Below are positions 24,012 through 33,120 of a stretch of 64,000 bases of DNA, in pieces. A model generated the notes under the pieces. It was not told the origin of the DNA. It saw only the letters and a program-made list of their open reading frames with translations, and searched no databases. The translations under genes and the position numbers were made by a program. Positions within the stretch are counted from its first letter, which is position 1. Every line of letters begins with the position of its first letter. Origin of the DNA: Candidatus Brocadia sp. WS118 (GTDB taxonomy: Bacteria > Planctomycetota > Brocadiia > Brocadiales > Brocadiaceae); the NCBI GenBank assembly GCA_007618135.1, contig PHFX01000149.1:48738-112737 (forward strand). Direction: 5' to 3'.

Positions 24012-25685
24012 TTAATTGCCCAGTAATTGTGCCTTTTTAAACTCGAAGTCCTCCTCGGAAATAATTCCTTCATCCTTCATTTCTTTTAATTCTGCCAGTT
24101 TGTCGTTTTCGAGTCCTTTTTCTGAAGTACTATGCGTGGATGGGCTCTTTATTTCTGCGCCGCCAAGTTCTTTGAGTTTGAAGTTATAATCGTCTGCAGT
24201 AATAAGGCCCTGTTCGTATAATTCTTTAAGGTCATTCACCTTTTCATCTTCAGTTGTACTGTCGGATAGCATTGAGTCCGGTTTCCCGTTATCGGATGAA
24301 AGGTCTGATAAACTATTCTTTGTTGAAACGGAAGTAATTTCTTTCAGCTTATGCTTATAATCATCTTCTGTTATAAGTTTCTGGTCATAGAGGTCCTTTA
24401 ATTCTGCTACACGCTCTTCTAACGGGATGCTTTTAGACGTCTCTGATTCCGGCTCTGTTTTCGTTGTGCTGGATAGTTCTTTCTCCTTATTTGCATAATC
24501 CTCGTCAGTAATTAAGCCCTCTTGCTTCATTTCTTCTAAAAGCTTGAGCTTATCATCCGTTGTGTGTACTTGTTCTTTAGATGAGTATTCATAGGTGGAA
24601 GGGTACGTATCGTCAGCTACATTTGATGCGCCCGGCGTTCTATCCTGAGTTTCATCAGAGAAATCTTTGTCCCTAGCTCCAGGCTTTACAAGCTGCGGTA
24701 TAACTTCTTCGTCTTCTAATGGAATTTTCTTTTTTGCATAGCCTTTTGATTCGGGAAGTGCACCAATATCCTCACCCTTCATAAGGGTATCTTTCTTTTG
24801 CTCATATTCTTCCGCAGAGATAGCCCCTTCTTCTTTCAGTTCCAGCAATTTGGTAAGTTTTTCATGCAAGTCTTTGATGTCTATCGAAGGTACATCAGAA
24901 GTCTTTATCTCCTTTGATTTCTTTTTCTTTCCGGATATTTTCTCTTTTTTAGAAATTTCCGGTGGTTCTTCTGTCGTGGAATCTACTTCTTCAGGGAGAT
25001 ATTCTTTTCGTGGGTTTTCTGCAACTGTTTGTGAATTAGCCACCGTATTTTGGATTTCGCCTTCGGCCCCTTCTTTTCCTGATGATTTTTGATTTTGCTC
25101 AGAGACCTTTTCAGGTTTTTTCGTTGCAAGCCTTTTTTCTTCTTTCCCACCGCGGGCAGCCTTCTTTTTTTCCTTGACGGATTTTTCATCTCTTCCGTCA
25201 AACGGTGGAGAAAAAATAGAAACGGCTATAAATGGCTCACCACCGGTATTGACAAACTTATGCACCGTTTTGCTGGGAATTTGCAGGATTGAACCTGAAT
25301 TTACGAGATATCTCGTACCATCAAGCGTGGCAATACCACTTCCTTTTTTAACATAGATAACTTCATCGTGCCGCTTGTGGTAATGAGGATAGAACTCTCC
25401 ATTTTCACGAACCTGGATGAGATGCATGCTTGAATTTTTATTTTCACCCACATCCGTTACCTTTATATCTTCATTTTCGCCAAGAGGATTTTTACTGGCA
25501 ATATCTTCTATGTTTTGTACGTTAGACGAGAAGACTTCTGGGAATTTTGTAGGATGTTGAAGCGATTCAATAAAATTAACGGGATAATATCTTACCGTGG
25601 TACACCCCATAAAGAAGGCAGGTAAGAGAAAAATTAAGATCCGCGTGAACTGGATTCTCTTGTTCATCATGGAAAACAATTTCAT
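24012..25685 (-). CDS. Lipoprotein with cupin domain and five SHOCT-like repeats
   Basis: The 557-residue protein has a lipoprotein signal ending at Cys28 (FFMGC). A cupin domain follows at about 88-160, with HYHKRHDEVIYV and PSKTVHKFVN as likely metal ligands. After a Lys/Glu-rich linker come five copies of a 28-residue two-helix unit (about 274-303, 378-405, 424-451, 482-508, 528-555), each like LKELYEQGLITADDYNFKL. These match the SHOCT/oligomerisation-type helical hairpin. The copies are separated by Ser/Thr/Asp-rich spacers. It stands alone. Envelope sensing or assembly is possible; function unknown. Confidence 0.75.
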   Translation of the reverse strand: MKLFSMMNKRIQFTRILIFLLPAFFMGCTTVRYYPVNFIESLQHPTKFPEVFSSNVQNIEDIASKNPLGENEDIKVTDVGENKNSSMHLIQVRENGEFYPHYHKRHDEVIYVKKGSGIATLDGTRYLVNSGSILQIPSKTVHKFVNTGGEPFIAVSIFSPPFDGRDEKSVKEKKKAARGGKEEKRLATKKPEKVSEQNQKSSGKEGAEGEIQNTVANSQTVAENPRKEYLPEEVDSTTEEPPEISKKEKISGKKKKSKEIKTSDVPSIDIKDLHEKLTKLLELKEEGAISAEEYEQKKDTLMKGEDIGALPESKGYAKKKIPLEDEEVIPQLVKPGARDKDFSDETQDRTPGASNVADDTYPSTYEYSSKEQVHTTDDKLKLLEEMKQEGLITDEDYANKEKELSSTTKTEPESETSKSIPLEERVAELKDLYDQKLITEDDYKHKLKEITSVSTKNSLSDLSSDNGKPDSMLSDSTTEDEKVNDLKELYEQGLITADDYNFKLKELGGAEIKSPSTHSTSEKGLENDKLAELKEMKDEGIISEEDFEFKKAQLLGN

Positions 25686-25867
25686 AAAATGGTTATAGAT
25701 AACGTCTGTTTTTCAGAATCCTGTTGGTTGCCGTTTAAATTAAAGCACAAGATATATAGTATTGCAAGAGCGTATTTAAATTGCCTGAGTTTATTCTCTG
25801 CTCAGTGACTTGTGCTACCTAAATAACGTGATTGACAATTTCATGGTTTCTCTCTATGATAAGTTTC

Positions 25868-26899
25868 ATGAAGATAAATAAGGAACGAAGAATATTTCTT
25901 AAAAAAACTTTATCCATAGGAAGTAGTGTTTGTGCTTCTACTTTTATTGGAAGGCATCTCGTGAAGTATCCATCTCCAATTACTAGGGGAGAAGATAATT
26001 TGGCGCGTATCACATCCACGGTAATTCTTGCGCGTGATGATGCCGTGTATGAAGGAACGGGAAAGATAAAAGAGACGCTCGTTTCACGCTTACTTCATAA
26101 CGCTCTAATGAAATTAACCAATGCTACATCACCAGAAAAGGCATGGCAATCCCTCTTTCTGCCAAATGATATAGTTGGTATAAAATTGAATTGTCTCTCG
26201 GGAAAGACCATGTCTCCCCATGTTGAGGTTGTGGAGCCTATTATACAGGGTTTAAAGCTGGCGGGCATTAAGGATAGAAACATTATCATTTTTGAACGTT
26301 TCAATCGCGAGCTGGAAACCGCAGGGTTCCGTGTCCGCCGCATGACCGAAGGAGTCCAATGTTTTGGCACCGATGAACTCCCAGGTGGGGGTTATGAAGC
26401 TGAACCACAATTAGCAGGTAGCGTAGGAACCTGCTTTAGCAAAATTGTTTCACGCCTGTGCACGGCTATTATCAATGTCCCTGTCCTGAAGGATCATGAT
26501 CTGGCTGGCCTAAGCGTAGCCATGAAGAATTTATTTGGCGTTATTCATAATCCAAATAAATATCACGGAAACAATTGCGACCCTTTCATTGCCGAGTTGA
26601 ATACTCATCCCTATATTGCAAATAAAGTGAGACTAATTGTCTGTGATGCACTTCTGGCACAATACCATGGTGGTCCCGGCTATAAGCCGCAATGGACGTG
26701 GAATTTCAACGGAATTATTGTTGGCAGAGACCCTGTTGCCCTGGATCGGATATGCCATGCCATAATTGAAGAAAAGCGAAAAGAGATAAAACTTCCTTCT
26801 TTAAAACAGGCGAATCGGGAACCCAAATACATCTCTACCGCCGCCATGTTAGGTTTGGGGGTTGACGAACCATCAGAAATAAATTTAATACGTATCTAG
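25868..26899 (+). CDS. DUF362-domain protein with twin-arginine-like signal
   Basis: The 343-residue protein starts with MKINKERRIFLKKTLSIGSS, a twin-arginine-type signal. The DUF362 core follows (VGIKLNCLSG, IINVPVLKDHDLAG, GGPGYKPQW, GRDPVALDRICHA). DUF362 proteins are often linked to iron-sulfur clusters or redox work, but no four-Cys cluster motif is present here. An upstream in-frame codon at 25832 would bury the signal, so the ATG at 25868 is preferred. Export as a folded cofactor protein is inferred. Confidence 0.75.
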   Translation: MKINKERRIFLKKTLSIGSSVCASTFIGRHLVKYPSPITRGEDNLARITSTVILARDDAVYEGTGKIKETLVSRLLHNALMKLTNATSPEKAWQSLFLPNDIVGIKLNCLSGKTMSPHVEVVEPIIQGLKLAGIKDRNIIIFERFNRELETAGFRVRRMTEGVQCFGTDELPGGGYEAEPQLAGSVGTCFSKIVSRLCTAIINVPVLKDHDLAGLSVAMKNLFGVIHNPNKYHGNNCDPFIAELNTHPYIANKVRLIVCDALLAQYHGGPGYKPQWTWNFNGIIVGRDPVALDRICHAIIEEKRKEIKLPSLKQANREPKYISTAAMLGLGVDEPSEINLIRI

Positions 26900-26948
26900 T
26901 TAATGTGCTAATAACGTATGTTCATAGAAACTTAATTAAGGGAATACG

Positions 26949-27764
26949 ATGTCATCACCATTTACAGAAGAGCAGATAAAACGGTACTCACGGCATATCA
27001 TCCTTCCGGAGGTAGGTGGAAAAGGGCAGCAGAAACTTCTCAACGCAAAGGTGTTCTTGGTTGGAGCCGGAGGTTTGGGATCTCCGGCGGCATTTTATCT
27101 TGCCGCAGCAGGAATTGGAAAGATCGGTATTGCAGACAGCGATTGTGTGGACCATTCGAATCTGCAAAGGCAGATACTGCATTCTACCAATGACGTTGGA
27201 CGTTCCAAGGCGATCTCTGCCAAAGAAACCCTGGAGGCATTAAATCCCGATATAGAGGTAATTCCCTATACCGACCGTTTAAATTCAAATAACATTTTAG
27301 ATATTATCAAAGACTATGATGTAATTCTTGACGGGGCAGATAATTTTCCTACAAGATACCTCGTGAACGACGCCTGCGTATTTCTTAAAAAACCGCTTTC
27401 TCATGGTTCTATTTTCAGATTTGAAGGGCAAGTCACCACAATTGTACCATTTGAAGGTCCCTGTTACCGATGTTTATACGAAACGCCTCCGCCACCAGGC
27501 CTGGTGCCTTCATGCCAGGAAGCTGGTGTCTTGGGAGTACTGCCCGGCGTAGTTGGTTCTATTCAGGCAACAGAGGTTGTGAAGCTTATTCTGAGCAAAG
27601 GGGAGATTTTAAAAGGAAAATTACTCATTTACGATTCATTAAATATGGACTTTAAAAAGGTCAACATACACAAGAATCCCAATTGCCCTGTATGCAGCGA
27701 AAAAGCCACGATCAGGGAACTTATTGATTACGAAGAATTTTGTCACGCACACGTCGGGTCTTAG
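26949..27764 (+). CDS. MoeB/ThiF-family E1-like adenylyltransferase
   Basis: The 271-residue protein has the E1 ATP motif VFLVGAGGLGSPAAFYLA, the ligand segment DHSNLQRQILH, the catalytic Cys region and a zinc site made of CYRC and CPVC pairs. It activates the C-terminal Gly-Gly of MoaD/ThiS-type sulfur carriers by adenylation. A secreted rhodanese gene follows 80 bases later, but no carrier gene is adjacent. Molybdopterin, thiamine or cysteine synthesis are all possible roles. An unlinked cysteine-synthase/JAMM cluster in this window is a candidate partner. Confidence 0.9.
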   Translation: MSSPFTEEQIKRYSRHIILPEVGGKGQQKLLNAKVFLVGAGGLGSPAAFYLAAAGIGKIGIADSDCVDHSNLQRQILHSTNDVGRSKAISAKETLEALNPDIEVIPYTDRLNSNNILDIIKDYDVILDGADNFPTRYLVNDACVFLKKPLSHGSIFRFEGQVTTIVPFEGPCYRCLYETPPPPGLVPSCQEAGVLGVLPGVVGSIQATEVVKLILSKGEILKGKLLIYDSLNMDFKKVNIHKNPNCPVCSEKATIRELIDYEEFCHAHVGS

Positions 27765-27844
27765 ACAAAAAAACCAGGGCTAAAACGGATATACCGTTTC
27801 AGTTCAATCGGGGACGATTGAACCGTCAAAAAAGGAGCGATGTT

Positions 27845-28291
27845 ATGAATGTGAAGAATAATTCACAAAAGGTACTATTATCTACAGCTCTACTCTTATT
27901 CCTCTGCACGGCTACGGGCATACTCTGTTTCAAAGAACTCCACGCAGAAGAAGGAGGCGCAAAAACGCAAGCAGAGGTGAAGAATATTTCCACCACGCAG
28001 GCCAAAGAATTAATCGATAAGGAAAAGAATGTGTTCATCCTGGATGTGCGCACAAAAGAGGAATATAACGAGGCTCATATTAAGGACGCCAACCTGATCC
28101 CTGTCCAGGAACTTGAACAAAACATCAATAAGATTCCCAAAGATAAGAAGGTGGTTGTTTATTGTGCAAGGGGAAAACGCAGCGCTAATGCATGCGCGAT
28201 GCTCAAAGATAAAGGATTGAAAGAACTGTACAATGTTGAAGGGGGTATTAATCAGTGGAAATCAGAAGGCTATCCAGTTGAAAAACCCTAG
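27845..28291 (+). CDS. Secreted rhodanese-domain protein
   Basis: The 148-residue protein has a signal peptide (about 1-33, ending HAEE) and one rhodanese domain with the active-site loop YCARGKRSANA and the VEGGINQW end. It would transfer sulfane sulfur outside the cytoplasm. The ATG at 27845 has AAAGGAGCG upstream; earlier in-frame codons lie inside the E1 gene. Because it is exported it cannot directly serve the cytoplasmic E1 enzyme next to it. Confidence 0.88.
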   Translation: MNVKNNSQKVLLSTALLLFLCTATGILCFKELHAEEGGAKTQAEVKNISTTQAKELIDKEKNVFILDVRTKEEYNEAHIKDANLIPVQELEQNINKIPKDKKVVVYCARGKRSANACAMLKDKGLKELYNVEGGINQWKSEGYPVEKP

Positions 28292-28326
28292 TGTGCCTTC
28301 TAAAACTTCATTATCGTCAATATTCT

Positions 28327-28752
28327 TTATTTTCCCTTACATAAAATCTCATACAAGGTATCCATCCACGTATTCCGGGTAATATCCCCCCATTTAGGGT
28401 TAGAAAAAGATTGCTCCTTTCCACTTCCATCTCTAAACTCTACACGCATTTCAAGAATGCGATACCTTCGGCGAGAACAGTCTATCTCCCGAAAAGTCTT
28501 TAACTCTTTCGTTAGAGAAGTTGATGCTTCAGAAGTAGTTGTCTTTTCCCATACTCTAACAATATTACCGGAGACATATACAACACTTTCCGGGTCGTAA
28601 TAATGCTTTGTACGGTCTTCGCCAGTGGCATAATATTTCCATTTCGCCTCTTTGGCATTACTATCGTAAGAAAAGAAAATAATACCCGGGAGTAAAAAGA
28701 ATATAGCAAAATATTTGATTGATACGTTCATGAAAAAAATTACGTTCTTCAC
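28327..28752 (-). CDS. Exported surface-adhesin-E-like small protein
   Basis: The 141-residue protein has a signal peptide ending near SNAKEA. The WKYYATGEDRTKHYYDPES and VRVWEKTT segments resemble the small surface-adhesin E group. Cys residues in IDCSRRRYRI and the C-terminal EILCKGK may form a disulfide. The start is uncertain: GTG at 28752 or ATG at 28731, neither with a good ribosome-binding site. It is the last gene of a four-gene exported/protease cluster. Confidence 0.6.
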   Translation of the reverse strand: MKNVIFFMNVSIKYFAIFFLLPGIIFFSYDSNAKEAKWKYYATGEDRTKHYYDPESVVYVSGNIVRVWEKTTTSEASTSLTKELKTFREIDCSRRRYRILEMRVEFRDGSGKEQSFSNPKWGDITRNTWMDTLYEILCKGK

Positions 28753-28836
28753 GTTCTTGGCTGGTTTTCTATTGTTTAAGATTCATTACATGAAGTGAAA
28801 AGGAAAAGTCCCGTGTCATTCTTGAGGGTGTCTTTT

Positions 28837-29412
28837 CTACCAGTTATCTGACTCAAATTCGTACGAACGGTGTGAAAAATCCTTCGTCATGCCATGTTCG
28901 ATTAATTTCCAGTAGTTTTGTTCTTTCTCATAGGTAATTTTGTATGAGTAATCAACCATCCTCCACCGCCAGAAAAAGAAATGTGAAATACCTGTCACAA
29001 ATAGATCCAGACGCCTTGCCTTAGGGTCCACGTCCTCAAACATAGCCACACAATGCTTTGTCGCTTTGGGAGACAACTCTCCCCTAGCGATAGCGGCATG
29101 CTGGTACTTCTTACCTTCCTTGTAGTATTCGTCTAATGGAACCACATGCTTCATAATATCCGGATAATAAGCATCCGGATACTTCTCGCCGGTATCTGTC
29201 ACCAGCAACACTTCAATGGGAACTAATATCGGTTTGTCTATAGTATTTCCCAGGTTGTAGAACCATATGATGTACATGACCTCTCCTGAGGTTCCCTTGT
29301 TATGTACATACGTTTTCGGAGCACTCCACGAAAAATCGAGCTGAGAGGCATTCGTTATCAGGGACATGCTTAAAACAACCAGTATAGCACCGAAAAGATA
29401 GCCCACTTTCAT
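28837..29412 (-). CDS. Hypothetical secreted protein
   Basis: The 191-residue protein has a signal peptide (cleavage near NASQ) and a beta-rich mature part (FSWSAPKTYVHNKGTSGEV). The family is not recognised. AAGGAG lies in the end of the preceding gene, whose stop is three bases away, so the two are translationally coupled. Aromatic residues are frequent in the last third (HFFFWRWRMVDYSYKITY). Confidence 0.6.
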   Translation of the reverse strand: MKVGYLFGAILVVLSMSLITNASQLDFSWSAPKTYVHNKGTSGEVMYIIWFYNLGNTIDKPILVPIEVLLVTDTGEKYPDAYYPDIMKHVVPLDEYYKEGKKYQHAAIARGELSPKATKHCVAMFEDVDPKARRLDLFVTGISHFFFWRWRMVDYSYKITYEKEQNYWKLIEHGMTKDFSHRSYEFESDNW

Positions 29413-29415
29413 ACA

Positions 29416-30057
29416 TCACTCCTTCTTGATGACATGTACCGGTTCTTTTTTGGCTTTCTTGCGTTCAACAACAATAAGTCTTGTTGCTTTGTAAATATAA
29501 TCACCCATAGCTGTGCCGTCATTGTTAGATTCCACTCCCATTGCATATAATCTTACAGGATTGGCTACCAGGAAATCGGATGGAGGTGCCTGCCATTTTA
29601 CATGCCAAAATTTCTGCCTTGTCCCCTTTTTCGTGTGCGTTGCAAAGCGCCCTCCAGCCTCTACCTGCGTATCTTCATCATCTCCAACATTGATAAAGGT
29701 ACCTACCAAACGATTACCGTAATAACTATCCTGTGCCGTAATTTGAAAGCCGTGAAATTCCGTATCTGTCTGTTTAAAGGATACCAGAATATCCACAATC
29801 TCGCCGGGTTCACACTTATCAAGCACAAATAGCATAAACTTACCCTTACCCGAACCAATAAGATATTGATAGTGACATCCTAAATTGCCACAGGTAAACG
29901 TACCGGGAGCAGCAAACTTCCAGCTGTATCTGTCGTGCCCACTACCGAGACAGCTTATGGGTGCGCCGTCAGAGTGGGCATGCAACAATTTACAAAACAA
30001 GCTGGATACACAAAAGCATAGGAATAATGGATATATTCTTTTTAACGTGCCTTTCAT
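29416..30057 (-). CDS. Secreted Reeler-like protein with a CX4CH site
   Basis: The 213-residue protein has a signal peptide ending at LLHAHSDG. The mature part, HSDGAPISCLGSG then FTCGNLGCHYQ and a beta-rich LVSFKQTDTEFHGFQI, resembles the Reeler/choice-of-anchor fold. CGNLGCH is CX4CH, a rare c-type heme-binding spacing, so a heme is possible but not shown. ATG at 30057 is preferred over an in-frame GTG at 30102 because AGAGGGG precedes it. It lies just after the FHA-protease gene. Confidence 0.65.
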   Translation of the reverse strand: MKGTLKRIYPLFLCFCVSSLFCKLLHAHSDGAPISCLGSGHDRYSWKFAAPGTFTCGNLGCHYQYLIGSGKGKFMLFVLDKCEPGEIVDILVSFKQTDTEFHGFQITAQDSYYGNRLVGTFINVGDDEDTQVEAGGRFATHTKKGTRQKFWHVKWQAPPSDFLVANPVRLYAMGVESNNDGTAMGDYIYKATRLIVVERKKAKKEPVHVIKKE

Positions 30058-30119
30058 AAACCCCTCTTTATTTGCGTCATTATTTTTGTTCTTCACTTTC
30101 ACATTCCGCTCCGTATTTT

Positions 30120-31481
30120 CTAATTATTTTTTTCGCTTACCAAGGATTTCATCAATTCTATGCCATAAACAATAGGAACGCCAAAGTTAGAACCGCGAAA
30201 CCCCGGGAAAACACCATAATTAATCCCGATCACCTTTCCTTTGTTGTTGAAAATGGGCCCCCCACTGCCACCGGAAGTTGTTTGAGCATCGTAGACAATT
30301 CTATTATGCATGATATCACTTAAATGTCCTTGCGTCGAAAGGGGCCGTATCAATCCCCAGTTTGAAAGCTCTTGTACCAACGGTATGAAGGGCATACTGA
30401 AGAGCTGTTTTACAATCTCCGGGTCTGTCTTTGCAAAGATGGCATTAACACCGGCAGGATACCCTAATAATACAACCGGCTCACCAACGGTTGCCCCTTT
30501 ACCCGTAACATCCAATTCAAGGATAGGGATTTTAATTCCACGGGTATCGATGCGAAGGAGCGCAACATCTACATCTTCAGAAATCCTTTCGACATGTAAT
30601 ACAAACGGTTCTTTAAGACCCGGGAAAAATGCACGAAACACCTCAAATCGAGGTTTAATCGTGGGTTCGATATGAATGTACGGCGACATCTCCATTTCCC
30701 ACCATGGCTCAGCGATATGCCGGTTGGTCAGGATCAAGCCGTCTGTACTCACCAGAAAGCCGGTACCCGTGTATTCATTGATTCCCCGCTGCCCTTTCCC
30801 CATCATCATAAGCGGTTCACCAGTCACCTCATCATAAAAATAAAAGGCGCCCTGGATCAGACAAACCCCCCCGCTGTAACTCTTAATGACATTCTCTGCA
30901 ACGGTTCTTTCAATTTCAAGAGTGTGCACCTTTTCAACCGTCTTTGATAACCGGGAATATTGTACATAAAAATACGATATAAGACCACTGAATATAGCAA
31001 GAAGAACGAGGAAGGCGCTTATTTTAAAAGTGTGAGACGTCTGGGTGAATGCCTCCCACAGAAGCTGCTTAAAGAATGCTGTCGCTGTTGTAATTCTTCC
31101 TCTCTGAGAGGTACTCGCTATACCCAGCGAATCTTCCACGATCTCCGTCCATGGCTTACAAACATCGGCATCATCCGTTTTAATACGAAACCGCAACTTT
31201 GGACCACCGGCGCCAAACTCTATCAGATCTCCATCTTTCAGTGTGGTTTCGCTCACCAACCTGTTGTTTACAAACGTGCCCTGTGCACTTCCCAGATCTT
31301 TTAGTGCATAATCGCATGCCTGCAGTTGTATCCTGGCATGATACCTTGACGTGTTTCTGTCTATCTCAGGATCAAAACGGAGATGGGCTTCAGCATCGGT
31401 ACCAATTAATATCTTTTCTGTAGCAAAGACTTCTGTATTTCCCCTCCGACTCCCTGTTAAATGAACAAAAATAGCCTTCAA
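30120..31481 (-). CDS. Membrane-anchored FHA-domain trypsin-like protease
   Basis: The 453-residue protein has an N-terminal FHA domain (about 1-105; GSRRGN, SRYHARIQL, VNNRLV), a transmembrane helix at about 153-173 and a trypsin-like protease with triad His255 (TNRHIAEPWW), Asp305 (EDVDVALLR) and Ser406 (TSGGSGGPI). Cytoplasmic FHA would read phosphothreonine and control an exported protease. No PDZ domain follows. The start is TTG, which fits the family's usual MKAxxVHLTGSRRG opening. The next genes encode secreted proteins that may be targets or partners. Confidence 0.88.
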   Translation of the reverse strand: MKAIFVHLTGSRRGNTEVFATEKILIGTDAEAHLRFDPEIDRNTSRYHARIQLQACDYALKDLGSAQGTFVNNRLVSETTLKDGDLIEFGAGGPKLRFRIKTDDADVCKPWTEIVEDSLGIASTSQRGRITTATAFFKQLLWEAFTQTSHTFKISAFLVLLAIFSGLISYFYVQYSRLSKTVEKVHTLEIERTVAENVIKSYSGGVCLIQGAFYFYDEVTGEPLMMMGKGQRGINEYTGTGFLVSTDGLILTNRHIAEPWWEMEMSPYIHIEPTIKPRFEVFRAFFPGLKEPFVLHVERISEDVDVALLRIDTRGIKIPILELDVTGKGATVGEPVVLLGYPAGVNAIFAKTDPEIVKQLFSMPFIPLVQELSNWGLIRPLSTQGHLSDIMHNRIVYDAQTTSGGSGGPIFNNKGKVIGINYGVFPGFRGSNFGVPIVYGIELMKSLVSEKNN

Positions 31482-31624
31482 AGCATATCTACCTCGTATT
31501 AAAAAATACTTCGTATGTGGTATACATAGAGGCGAGCTTAAAAGTCGTTACCTGCGGCAACCTAACTTAACCCTCTCCATAATGGCCGATACGTAATTCT
31601 AACTTATATTTAAGAAGTAAAGCC

Positions 31625-32164
31625 TTAGCGACGGTAACATTCATCTTTAAGCACTGCGATAAATGGAAGATTTCGATATTTATTGTTGTAGTCCAATCCG
31701 TATCCAACAACATAATCATCTCCAATATCAAAACAGCGGTATTCGGGTTGAACGCCACGTCGCCGTTTGCTTATCCGATTTAAAAGGACACAGCTCTTAA
31801 GTGTTTTAGGATGGTATTTTCTGATGTCTTCCAATACTTTCGTCAAAGTACTTCCTGTATCAACAATATCATCAATCACCAATACATGTTTCCCTTCTAT
31901 ATCGATCTTAAATTGACGGATAACCCTGGTCTCTCCCTGGGGAAAAGTCGACTCACCATAAGTAGCGGCATCAATGGTATCCAATCTTATGGGATAAGGA
32001 ATGAGGCGAATCAAATCGGCAAGAAAGATAAGACTCCCGTTCAAAATCGCAATAACCGTCCACTCCTTGTCCTGATAATCACGGATCAACGTCTGTGATA
32101 CATCAAGGAGCTTGTCTCGAATCTGCTTTTCATTAAATATTACCCTCGCAATATCCTTCTCCAC
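31625..32164 (-). CDS. hpt: Hypoxanthine phosphoribosyltransferase
   Basis: The 179-residue protein has the PRPP-binding loop VLVIDDIVDTGSTLTKVL, the ILNGSLIFLADLIR block and the C-terminal VVGYGLDYNNKYRNLP. It salvages hypoxanthine and guanine to nucleotides in the cytoplasm. The start is GTG with a GGGGAG site seven bases upstream. It is a single gene between the FHA-protease and a TPR lipoprotein. Confidence 0.95.
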   Translation of the reverse strand: MEKDIARVIFNEKQIRDKLLDVSQTLIRDYQDKEWTVIAILNGSLIFLADLIRLIPYPIRLDTIDAATYGESTFPQGETRVIRQFKIDIEGKHVLVIDDIVDTGSTLTKVLEDIRKYHPKTLKSCVLLNRISKRRRGVQPEYRCFDIGDDYVVGYGLDYNNKYRNLPFIAVLKDECYRR

Positions 32165-32325
32165 GGTTTCACTCCCCCTTTTTATTTCTCTGCAGAATTA
32201 TATTCTGCTACGAAAAAATGTTGTTGTTTTTGCACAAAATAATTAAGAGCCAGCCTTGTGCTTTTCCCCCCTGCGGCAGTCATTGTTAATTACTGCCATT
32301 TTCACTCTATAAGCCCTCCATACGA

Positions 32326-33051
32326 CTACCGTTGTTCGCGGCGTTCCTGTGCAATTTGTTTCAATATACGGTCCTCTTCAATCGCCTCTTCCGTCTTCCC
32401 AAGTTGATTGTAAATAGTGAAGAGGAGGTTGTGTGCCCTTTCAGATTTTGGATTCAACTGAACGACCTTTTTAAACTTTGTAATAGCCTCAGCTATCATA
32501 TTTTTTTTATAATAACAAACCCCCAAAAAATAATGTGCATCTTCCAAGTCGGGATTAATTTCTATTGCCTTTTGACACGCTGCCATCGCTTCATCATGTT
32601 TTTCAATCAAACTATAGGCAACCGCGAGGTAAAGGTATCCATCTGCCTCCTTTTTATCTTTTTTTGCGGCAAACAGCTCGATTGCATTTTTATATTCTCC
32701 TAATGCATTATCAACTTCCTCTTTGGCCACATATGCAAAGGCAATGTTATAATGTGCTTTCGGTTCATTTGGATTTACGTCAATTGCTTTTTTCAGTTCC
32801 GCTATGGATTCGTCAATCATACCCTTTGCATAATATGCAATTCCCAAATGATAATGGGCATCATAGAGGTTTGGGTTTAATTCTAATGCCTTTTTGAATT
32901 CTCCAATAGCCTCGGTGTACTTCCCCCTGTTATAGAACACAATCCCTTCTTTATTATAATGGTTTGCCTTATTATCGCACCCTGCCATAATACAAAATGT
33001 CAGGAATAACAGCCATTTTGCAGATTTCGTAATTCTGTGAAGTCTTAACAT
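32326..33051 (-). CDS. TPR-repeat lipoprotein
   Basis: The 241-residue protein has a lipoprotein signal with Cys25 in IMAGC. About six tetratricopeptide repeats follow (for example YTEAIGEFKKALELNPNL and MIAEAITKFKKVVQLNPKS). TPR arrays hold protein partners; this one faces the periplasm from a membrane anchor. ATG at 33051 is chosen for AAGGA seven bases upstream. The partner is unknown. Confidence 0.85.
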   Translation of the reverse strand: MLRLHRITKSAKWLLFLTFCIMAGCDNKANHYNKEGIVFYNRGKYTEAIGEFKKALELNPNLYDAHYHLGIAYYAKGMIDESIAELKKAIDVNPNEPKAHYNIAFAYVAKEEVDNALGEYKNAIELFAAKKDKKEADGYLYLAVAYSLIEKHDEAMAACQKAIEINPDLEDAHYFLGVCYYKKNMIAEAITKFKKVVQLNPKSERAHNLLFTIYNQLGKTEEAIEEDRILKQIAQERREQR

Positions 33052-33120
33052 CAATCTATCCTTTATCACATAAAACAATCATTGACCACCAAATCCTGAG
33101 GGTATTAATTATCTTTTCGT

